Shown: piece after piece, positions 15,473 to 21,851 of the stretch | Position numbering within the stretch: the stretch's first letter is position 1 | Layout: each line of letters begins with the position of its first letter | DNA from: an uncultured Lachnospiraceae bacterium | Lineage (GTDB): Bacteria > Bacillota > Clostridia > Lachnospirales > Lachnospiraceae | Length of the DNA stretch: 21,851 nucleotides | NCBI GenBank assembly: GCA_910586555.1 | Contig: CAJUJY010000056.1 | Coordinates: 1 to 21,851 of the forward strand | Direction: 5' to 3' | Made by a program: the position numbers and the translations under genes | Notes under the pieces: generated by a model | Database searches by the model: none | What the model saw: the letters and a program-made list of their open reading frames with translations, nothing else | What the model was told of the DNA's origin: nothing

Positions 15473-17098
15473 ATGTCTGTTAATAATATTAAAAATAATA
15501 ATGCTAATAGCAATACTAAAAAAGAAATCGAAAAACGCAGGACTTTTGCCATTATTTCACATCCTGATGCGGGTAAAACTACCCTTACCGAAAAATTCCT
15601 GCTTTACGGGGGTGCTGTTAATACTGCTGGTTCTGTAAAAGGCAAGGCAAATTCCAAATATGCTGTATCAGACTGGATGGAGATTGAAAAGGAGCGTGGA
15701 ATCTCTGTAACTTCATCTGTATTGCAGTTTAATTATAATGGTTTTTGCATAAATATTCTTGATACACCAGGACACCAGGATTTTTCAGAAGATACTTACC
15801 GCACGCTTATGGCGGCTGATTCTGCTGTAATGGTTATTGATGCTTCAAAGGGTGTTGAAGCACAGACTATCAAACTTTTTAAGGTTTGTGTAATGAGGCA
15901 TATTCCTATTTTTACATTTATAAATAAAATGGACAGGGATGCAAGGGATTCTTTTGAACTTCTTGATGATATTGAAACCGTGCTTGGCATACGCACATGC
16001 CCTGTAAACTGGCCAATCGGTTCAGGTAAAGAGTTTAAAGGCATTTATGACAGGAAAGGAGGGACTGTGCGTACATTTGAAGCTGTAGCCGCAGGCGGTG
16101 CAAAATCTGCTGCTGAAACAGATTATTCCGTTGACGATACAGAATTTAAAAATATTGTGCCAGAGTATTTATATACACAGCTTATGGAAGAAATAGAACT
16201 TTTAGACGGTGCAAGTGACCCGCTTGATATTGAAAAAGTAAAAAAGGGTGAACTTTCCCCTGTATTTTTTGGTTCTGCATTAAATAATTTTGGTATTGGG
16301 ATTTTCCTGGAATATTTCCTTGAAATGACCTCTTCCCCTCTTCCGCGCCTTTCAGACAAAGGGCCTATAAACCCTGTGGAAGAACCATTTTCAGCTTTTG
16401 TATTTAAAATACAGGCAAATATGAACAAGTCCCACCGTGACAGGATTGCATTCCTGCGTGTATGCTCTGGCAGGTTTGATGCTTCCCTGGATGTTTACCA
16501 TGTACAAAGCGGGCGCAAGCTTAAACTTTCACAGCCACAGCAGATAATGGCACAGGAGCGGCAGGTTATTTCTGAAGCATATGCGGGTGATGTAATAGGT
16601 GTGTTTGACCCTGGTATATTTTCAATAGGTGACACTGTAACAATGCCTGGTACAAAGTTTGAATATGAGGGAATACCTACATTTGCTCCTGAACACTTCT
16701 GCCGTGTTATACAGCTTAATTCAATGAAACGCAAGCAATTTGTAAAGGGAATAACACAGATTGCACAGGAAGGTGCTATACAGATATTCCAGGAGTATAC
16801 AGCCGGCATGTCTGAAATAATTGTAGGTGTTGTAGGTGTCTTACAGTTTGATGTATTAAAATACCGCCTTGAAAATGAATATGGCTGTGAAATAAGGCTG
16901 GAAGCACTGCCTTACAGCTTTATACGGTGGGTAGGTGACCCGTCAACAGATGTTACAAAGCTTAAACGCATGAATAATGTAAAAGCCGTTAAAGATATGA
17001 AAGGAAACCCGCTTCTTTTATTTGCAAATGAGTGGATGATTAAAATGGTACTTGATGACAATAAAGGGCTTAGTCTTCTTGAATTTAAGAAAAATTAA
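15473..17098 (+). CDS. prfC: Peptide chain release factor 3
   Basis: RF3 is the translational GTPase that removes RF1 or RF2 from the ribosome after termination. The 541-residue protein has the P loop SHPDAGKTTL (residues 29-38), the switch region KGKANSKYAVSDWMEIEKERGISVTSSV (an RF3 hallmark), DTPGHQDFSEDTYRTL for G3 and FINKMDRDARD for G4. The RF3-specific domains follow, with FAPEHFCRVIQLNSMKRKQFVKGITQIAQEGAIQ and GVVGVLQFDVLKYRLENEYG. Length is about 10 residues above usual because of an Asn/Lys-rich start. ATG 15473 follows AAGGAACGGGG. It stands alone on the plus strand, with a hairpin upstream and a strong terminator downstream. Confidence 0.97.
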   Translation: MSVNNIKNNNANSNTKKEIEKRRTFAIISHPDAGKTTLTEKFLLYGGAVNTAGSVKGKANSKYAVSDWMEIEKERGISVTSSVLQFNYNGFCINILDTPGHQDFSEDTYRTLMAADSAVMVIDASKGVEAQTIKLFKVCVMRHIPIFTFINKMDRDARDSFELLDDIETVLGIRTCPVNWPIGSGKEFKGIYDRKGGTVRTFEAVAAGGAKSAAETDYSVDDTEFKNIVPEYLYTQLMEEIELLDGASDPLDIEKVKKGELSPVFFGSALNNFGIGIFLEYFLEMTSSPLPRLSDKGPINPVEEPFSAFVFKIQANMNKSHRDRIAFLRVCSGRFDASLDVYHVQSGRKLKLSQPQQIMAQERQVISEAYAGDVIGVFDPGIFSIGDTVTMPGTKFEYEGIPTFAPEHFCRVIQLNSMKRKQFVKGITQIAQEGAIQIFQEYTAGMSEIIVGVVGVLQFDVLKYRLENEYGCEIRLEALPYSFIRWVGDPSTDVTKLKRMNNVKAVKDMKGNPLLLFANEWMIKMVLDDNKGLSLLEFKKN

Positions 17099-17124
17099 AA
17101 CAAGATAAAAACATGGCTTTATAT

Positions 17125-17166
17125 AAAAGGCAGCAGGTGAAATTACATGTACACCTGCTGCCTTTT
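17125..17166. terminator. Bidirectional terminator between prfC and the purE operon
   Basis: A perfect 15-bp stem (AAAAGGCAGCAGGTG at 17125-17139 with its complement at 17152-17166) around a 12-nt loop. A and T runs at the outer ends let it work for both convergent transcription units. It starts 26 bp after prfC and 22 bp after the acyltransferase remnant. Confidence 0.9.
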
Positions 17167-17188
17167 ACCATGTTATAAAAAAACTGGG

Positions 17189-17689
17189 TTAAATATATTT
17201 ATTTATAACAGGAATTTTCTTTAAAATTAATGTTACTGCCATGCCTAAAAAACATGCTGATAAAATCCAGATTATACATGAAGGGAGTGTATGTAAATAT
17301 GGAAGCAGTGCATCAAATATAAATGATGTCTTGCTTCTGTATACACCTTCAAATAAGTATATGCCAAATGTGCATGAACTTGCGGCTGCAAGGATTTTTG
17401 CCGGAATTTTTTTTAATTTATGGTTTCTGTACCACATTTTTGCAGCAAAATATACTGTAGCTGCTGGAATAAATATTAATGTATTAAAAAAATACTGGCA
17501 TGATGTTTCACTCCATTCATTTATTGAATTACAACGGTAATGTGTAAGAAAACAGCAAACTAAAATTGATACTACACTGGCAAAAACCATTATTGCCATG
17601 ACTTTTTTTGTATAATATTTTTCTGGGATACGTTTTTCAATAAAATATCCAAGAAACGGGTAAAATATATTACTCCCCATTATAAACAA
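17189..17689 (-). pseudogene. C-terminal remnant of an acyltransferase-3 family membrane protein
   Basis: A 166-residue frame with about four hydrophobic segments (around residues 30-48, 68-84, 96-115 and 138-155). It resembles the second half of OafA/YrhL-type O-acyltransferases: a helix before YFIEKRIPEKYYTKK, then SSCTFGIYLFEGVYRSK, the conserved late 'S-x-G-I-Y-L' region, and a final helix ending KKIPVINKYI. Full members are about 340 residues and carry the catalytic His early, which is missing here. The only start is TTG 17689 without a good ribosome binding site. The frame continues upstream to the purE stop, 6 codons away, in the same phase. This suggests a deletion joined purE to the tail of the gene. 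It is probably non-functional. Confidence 0.65.
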
Positions 17690-17707
17690 TGAAAAATTAC
17701 AATTATT

Positions 17708-18220
17708 TTACATCTGTTTTAGGTATTCTTCATATCCCTCTTTGCCAAGTTTTGCATCTTTTGCCTCTACCTGCTTTTTAAGCTTTTCTTTATATTCTGC
17801 AAGCTTTACACGCAGTTTTTTATCTTGTATTGAAAGCATTTTTGCTGCAAGTATTGCAGCATTGGCAGCACCATCTATTGCTACAGTTGCCACAGGAATA
17901 CCAGATGGCATCTGTACTATTGAATAAAGTGAATCTACACCGCCAAGGGATTTTGTATGGACTGGCACGCCAATTACAGGAAGGTTAAATATTGCGGCAC
18001 ACATTCCTGGAAGGTGTGCCGCACCGCCTGCCCCTGCAATTATTACTTCCACTCCTCTTTCCTCTGCTGTTTTTGCATAATCTACAAACACATCTGGTTC
18101 CCTGTGTGCAGATATAACCCTTATTTCATAACTGATACCAAACTCTTCAAGCATTTTTGCTGCTTTAGACATAACAGGAAGGTCTGAATCACTTCCCATT
18201 ACTATGCTTACTTTAGACAT
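17708..18220 (-). CDS. purE: N5-carboxyaminoimidazole ribonucleotide mutase
   Basis: PurE class I moves the carboxyl group of N5-CAIR to make CAIR in purine synthesis. The 170-residue protein carries the family motifs: GSDSDLPVM (9-17), ISAHREPD with the catalytic His, AGAGGAAHLPGM, and GVPVHTKSLGGVDSLYSIVQMPSGIPVATVAI. Length is normal, with a Lys-rich helical tail. GGAGG lies just before ATG 18220. No purK or other pur gene is next to it; it sits 54 nt after hemW in the same direction. Confidence 0.97.
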   Translation of the reverse strand: MSKVSIVMGSDSDLPVMSKAAKMLEEFGISYEIRVISAHREPDVFVDYAKTAEERGVEVIIAGAGGAAHLPGMCAAIFNLPVIGVPVHTKSLGGVDSLYSIVQMPSGIPVATVAIDGAANAAILAAKMLSIQDKKLRVKLAEYKEKLKKQVEAKDAKLGKEGYEEYLKQM

Positions 18221-18274
18221 ATTTTTCCTCCATTCCGCAGTTAATAATACTGCTATTATTTTTATTTAATGTAT

Positions 18275-19492
18275 CTATTTATAGCTGCCATTGTCTAATA
18301 TAAAGTCTGACAATACATAGTTGCTTATATCAATTCCTCTGCCAGACAGGTAAACCCTGCCATTTTCTGTATTTTCTTCTAACAGTTTGTTTTGCAAGAA
18401 TTTTTTTATTATATCCCCATATACTTTATCCATGCTTATGCCAAATCTTTTTTTAAATTCATTTTTAGATACTCCCTTGCACATTCTAAGCCCAAGGAAC
18501 ATAAATTCTTCCATCTGGTTTTTAAGGGAAAGTTTTTCATAACTGCTTTTAATATTGTTTTGTACCTGGCATTTTGCCATGCCTGGTTTTGCAGCTTCTT
18601 TAAATATATTTATATACTGGCAAAAGCTGCCTATACCCATAAACCTTATTCCATCAATATAAGAAGAGGCTCCAAGCCCTGTCCCAAGGTAATTTCCGCC
18701 AGTCCAGTATATTATATTATGTTTACATTCCATTCCTTTTTTACTGTAATTAGAAATCTCATACCTGTTATAACCATACACTTCAAGCAGTTCTTTTGTA
18801 AGGGCATACATAGCCCTGTCTGTATCTTCATCTGCAATATCTAACCTGCCCTGCTCCTGCATTTTATAAAATACTGTGCCAGGCTCTACTATAAGGCTGT
18901 ATGCTGAAATATGTGCAGGATTTAGCCTGGTTACTTTATATAATGTATCCTTATAACTTCCAGGCGTCTGCCCTGGTATTCCTGCCATTATATCAATATT
19001 AATATTTTTAAAACCTGCTTTTTGCAATTTTTCATAACTATTGCAAAAATCCTTAAATGTATGGATACGTCCAAGTTTTTTAAGTTCATTGTCCTGTGCA
19101 GACTGTAACCCAAGGCTTATCCTGTTTATTCCAGCCTCTTTAAATACACTAATATGGCTGTCTGTAATTGTACCTGGGTTGGCTTCTATGGTAAACTCTG
19201 TATGTTCATCTGTATGTTTATTAACAGCCTGTACTATTTTAGAAAGTGCCCATGTACTAAGGCATGACGGGGTTCCGCCTCCTATAAACACTGTTTTAAA
19301 ATATATTTTTTGTGTACCGCTATTGTTTAAAATTTCTTCCCATGCTGCAAGTTCATTAAGAAGTGCATTTACATATTCATGCTTTCCTTTTTCATCTGCA
19401 CTAAATGAAAGAAAATCACAGTAAAGGCATTTTTTAACGCAAAATGGTATATGGATATACAACGAAATCCCGTTTTTTTTAATTGTCTTCAT
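18275..19492 (-). CDS. hemW: HemW-type radical SAM protein (heme chaperone)
   Basis: HemW is related to HemN but is a heme-binding chaperone rather than a coproporphyrinogen oxidase. The 405-residue protein starts ISLYIHIPFCVKKCLYCDFLSF, with the 4Fe-4S cysteines C18, C22 and C25 (CxxxCxxC). It lacks the extra Cys after the cluster that HemN enzymes have, since the motif ends C-D-F. The chain then shows TVFIGGGTPS, EFTIEANPGT, NRISLGLQS, NINIDIMAGIPGQT and ISAYSLIVEPGT, and the C-terminal HemN-like domain (LKNQMEEFMFLGLRM). ATG 19492 is preferred over a TTG one codon earlier. It overlaps the lepA end by 14 nt, so translation is probably coupled; no strong ribosome binding site is seen. Confidence 0.95.
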   Translation of the reverse strand: MKTIKKNGISLYIHIPFCVKKCLYCDFLSFSADEKGKHEYVNALLNELAAWEEILNNSGTQKIYFKTVFIGGGTPSCLSTWALSKIVQAVNKHTDEHTEFTIEANPGTITDSHISVFKEAGINRISLGLQSAQDNELKKLGRIHTFKDFCNSYEKLQKAGFKNINIDIMAGIPGQTPGSYKDTLYKVTRLNPAHISAYSLIVEPGTVFYKMQEQGRLDIADEDTDRAMYALTKELLEVYGYNRYEISNYSKKGMECKHNIIYWTGGNYLGTGLGASSYIDGIRFMGIGSFCQYINIFKEAAKPGMAKCQVQNNIKSSYEKLSLKNQMEEFMFLGLRMCKGVSKNEFKKRFGISMDKVYGDIIKKFLQNKLLEENTENGRVYLSGRGIDISNYVLSDFILDNGSYK

Positions 19493-21296
19493 CAAGTTTT
19501 AATACACTCATAAATGCCTGTTGTGGTATTTCAACACTGCCAAACTGCCTCATGCGCTTTTTGCCTTCTTTCTGCTTTTCGAGCAGTTTCCTTTTTCTTG
19601 AAATATCACCGCCATAGCATTTTGCCAGTACATCTTTCCTCATTGCTTTAACAGTTTCCCTTGCTATTATTTTACTGCCTATTGCCGCCTGTATAGGGAT
19701 TTCAAAAAGCTGCCTTGGTATTTCATTTTTAAGCTTTATGCACATTTTACGTCCGCGTTCATATGCTGTATCTGCATGCAGTATAAATGAAAGTGCATCT
19801 ATCTCTTCGTGGTTTATAAGAATATCAAGTTTGACAAGCTTTGATGGCACATACCCTTTCATTTCATAATCAAGTGAAGCATATCCTCTTGAACGCGATT
19901 TAAGTGCATCAAAGAAATCATATATTATCTCATTTAATGGAAGTTCATATTTTAAAAGGGCACGGGTTTCTTCCATATATTCCATTCCAATATAAACACC
20001 CCTGCGCTCCTGGCATAATGTCATAATTGCACCTACAAATTCTTTTGTCACCATTATTTCAGCAGATACCACGGGTTCTTCCATATGCTCAATTTCCGAT
20101 GGATCAGGCAGGTTTGAAGGGTTAGTTACTTCTATTTTTTCGCCATTTGTCTTATATACATGGTAAATAACACCTGGAGCAGTAGTTACAAGATCAAGAT
20201 TATACTCTCTCTCAAGCCTTTCCTGTATTATTTCAAGGTGGAGAAGCCCAAGGAAACCACACCTGAATCCAAATCCAAGGGCCACCGATGTTTCTGCCTC
20301 AAATTGGAGTGAAGCATCATTTAACTGGAGTTTCTCAAGTGCATCCCTTAAATCAGGATATTTTGTCCCATCTGAGGGATAAAGGCCACAGTAAACCATA
20401 GGCTGTACTTTTTTATAGCCAGGAAGCGCCTCACTGCATGGCTCTTTTGCAAGTGTTACCGTATCACCCACACGGGTATCCTCTACATTTTTAAGGCTTG
20501 CAGTAATATATCCAACCATTCCTGCCGAAAGCTCCTCTGATGGTATAAACCTGCCAGCCCCGAAAATGCCAGTTTCCACAACATCAGCCTTTGCACCAGT
20601 TGCCATCATAAGTATTTCCTGGCCTTTTTTCACTGATCCATCAAAAACGCGGCAAAATATTATTACACCTTTATAAGAATCGTATAATGAATCAAATATA
20701 AGCGCTTTAAATGGTGCATTTGCATCACCAGAAGGCGCTGGTATTTTTGTAATAATCTGTTCAAGTACCTGGTCTATATTAGTGCCCATTTTAGCAGATA
20801 TTAATGGTGCATCTTCTGCATCAAGCCCTATTACATCCTCTATTTCAGCCCTGACACGTGCAGGCTCTGCACTTGGCAGGTCTATTTTATTAATAACAGG
20901 CATTATTTCAAGATCATGATCTAATGCAAGATAACAGTTTGCAAGAGTCTGTGCTTCTATTCCCTGTGCCGCATCTACTATAAGGATTGCACCTTCACAT
21001 GCAGCAAGGCTTCTTGAAACCTCATAATTAAAATCAACATGCCCAGGGGTATCAATAAGGTTAAAAATATACTCCTCACCATTCTTTGCTTTATATATTA
21101 TACGTACAGTCTGTGCTTTAATTGTTATGCCCCTTTCACGTTCAAGATCCATATTATCAAGCACCTGTGCCTGCATTTCACGGCTTGTAAGAAGCCCGGT
21201 TTTTTCAATAATCCTGTCAGCAAGCGTTGACTTTCCATGGTCTATATGGGCAATAATACAAAAATTACGTATATGCTGCTGTTCTATCTTTTCCAT
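19479..21296 (-). CDS. lepA: Elongation factor 4 (LepA), back-translocating GTPase
   Basis: LepA is a ribosome-dependent GTPase that acts on stalled or mistranslocated ribosomes and in initiation. The 605-residue protein has the P loop AHIDHGKSTL (16-25), RERGITIKAQTV for switch I, DTPGHVDFNYEVSRSL for G3 and NKIDLPSA for G4. The LepA-specific tail includes GYASLDYEMKGYVPSKLVKLDILI, then KCYGGDISRKRKLLEKQKEGKKRMRQFGSVEIPQQAFM. Length is normal. GAGGA lies just before ATG 21296. It leads the lepA-hemW-purE operon. In many Firmicutes lepA-hemW run directly into hrcA-grpE-dnaK; here those genes are 16 kb away. Confidence 0.98.
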   Translation of the reverse strand: MEKIEQQHIRNFCIIAHIDHGKSTLADRIIEKTGLLTSREMQAQVLDNMDLERERGITIKAQTVRIIYKAKNGEEYIFNLIDTPGHVDFNYEVSRSLAACEGAILIVDAAQGIEAQTLANCYLALDHDLEIMPVINKIDLPSAEPARVRAEIEDVIGLDAEDAPLISAKMGTNIDQVLEQIITKIPAPSGDANAPFKALIFDSLYDSYKGVIIFCRVFDGSVKKGQEILMMATGAKADVVETGIFGAGRFIPSEELSAGMVGYITASLKNVEDTRVGDTVTLAKEPCSEALPGYKKVQPMVYCGLYPSDGTKYPDLRDALEKLQLNDASLQFEAETSVALGFGFRCGFLGLLHLEIIQERLEREYNLDLVTTAPGVIYHVYKTNGEKIEVTNPSNLPDPSEIEHMEEPVVSAEIMVTKEFVGAIMTLCQERRGVYIGMEYMEETRALLKYELPLNEIIYDFFDALKSRSRGYASLDYEMKGYVPSKLVKLDILINHEEIDALSFILHADTAYERGRKMCIKLKNEIPRQLFEIPIQAAIGSKIIARETVKAMRKDVLAKCYGGDISRKRKLLEKQKEGKKRMRQFGSVEIPQQAFMSVLKLDEDN

Positions 21297-21350
21297 GTGT
21301 TCCTCATTTCTACATTAAATTTTCTAAACCTTCCAGTAAAACATAATAAC

Positions 21351-21378
21351 ATTATATTACCACAAATGCAAATGTAAA
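21351..21378 (-). promoter_or_regulatory. Sigma-A promoter of lepA-hemW-purE
   Basis: On the minus strand: -35 TTTACA (21378-21373), a 16-nt spacer and a perfect -10 TATAAT (21356-21351). The leader to the lepA start is about 50 nt. Element copy B begins 9 bp beyond the -35 box. Confidence 0.82.
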
Positions 21379-21387
21379 TTATCATTG

Positions 21388-21851
21388 CCACGTCCGTTTC
21401 ATAAATTTTTAATTATGTATAAACAGTAGATAATTTATAGTTATCCTGTATTAGTTTTTGTATTTTTGTATATATTAAAGGATATGTACATGCAGCAGTT
21501 TTATATATTTTCTGTAGCAGGCACGTTCCCACTACGATAATGCACACAGCAGTGCATAAAGCCTGCAAATACCAGGCTTAAGCACTGGTGGCATTATAGT
21601 GCCTTTTACAGAAAATATATAAAATTGTCTGCATGTTACTACGTTACATGGGAATTGAACGTTTTCTTGCTTGTATTTTAACTTTTTGATAAAGTTTTAT
21701 ATTTATCTAGAAGACTTTTATGTCCCATGTGAAAGGTACTTTTATACTGTTATTAAATACTGCCACGTATGCATACGCAGTACAATGCCATTAAAACAGG
21801 GAAATCCACAGGAAATATTTTTATAAACTGCCAAAACGTATATTACCTGGC
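21388..21851 (+). ncRNA. Candidate large structured RNA element, copy B (cut by window edge)
   Basis: The same element as at 14214, in the same orientation, cut at the point matching 14665. The first 18 bases (21388-21405) and the hairpin at 21429-21448 are identical to copy A. The stretch between them, and the next 35 or so bases, have diverged. From the long stem onward only about 15 scattered differences occur over some 360 bases. The long stem is kept: a bulged G of copy A is absent here and one G-C pair has become G-T. No reading frame is shared with copy A in a way that suggests a protein. The right inverted repeat lies outside the window. Confidence 0.58.

Noticed and set aside
1..21851. 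CRISPR array or phage genes
   Set aside because: No regularly spaced direct repeats and no integrase, capsid, terminase or Cas-like protein were seen.

Overview
The window looks like chromosome of an AT-rich, low-GC Gram-positive bacterium of the Clostridia, most likely a Lachnospiraceae relative. This rests on an hrcA-grpE-dnaK operon with a perfect CIRCE operator, a GatCAB amidotransferase, the LL-diaminopimelate aminotransferase route to lysine and peptidoglycan, a DUF1002 secreted protein, AGGAGG-type ribosome binding sites and consensus sigma-A promoters. The species cannot be named from the sequence alone. Nearly all genes lie on the minus strand; the exceptions are a FliK-like gene and prfC.

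Layout from left to right. (1) 1-2045: class I heat-shock operon, read leftwards from a promoter plus CIRCE (hrcA, grpE, 5' end of dnaK). (2) 2393-4597 (+): a large protein with a FliK-type C-terminal domain, convergent with a small PilZ-domain gene; the two share a strong terminator hairpin. (3) 13945 down to 4604: one long minus-strand array, probably starting at the promoter at 13916-13945, encoding a Cache-type chemoreceptor, a sugar-type substrate-binding lipoprotein, DapL, a DUF1002 protein, GatC, GatA, GatB and the PilZ protein. (4) 13962-14195: a self-contained tRNA-Pro(CGG) unit with its own promoter and terminator. (5) 14214-14876: a roughly 650-bp non-coding element with imperfect terminal inverted repeats that can fold into many nested stems. 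(6) 14882-15293: a small, apparently frame-broken gene ending 6 bp from the element. (7) 15473-17098 (+): prfC (RF3). (8) 21378 down to 17125: lepA, hemW, purE and a 3' remnant of a membrane acyltransferase, as one operon ending at a bidirectional terminator. (9) 21388-21851: a second copy of the non-coding element, cut by the window edge.

The main item for follow-up is the repeated non-coding element. Two copies in the same orientation, about 7.2 kb apart, are nearly identical over their shared core, keep a long stem of about 27-30 bp and several smaller hairpins, and have no credible protein. Each begins 9-18 bp upstream of the -35 box of a divergent housekeeping promoter (tRNA-Pro and lepA). 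It could be a large structured RNA carried by, or acting as, a MITE-like mobile unit. Other points of interest are the orphan chemoreceptor plus binding-protein pair, the in-frame acyltransferase remnant behind purE, the broken small gene next to the element, and the separation of lepA-hemW from hrcA-grpE-dnaK.
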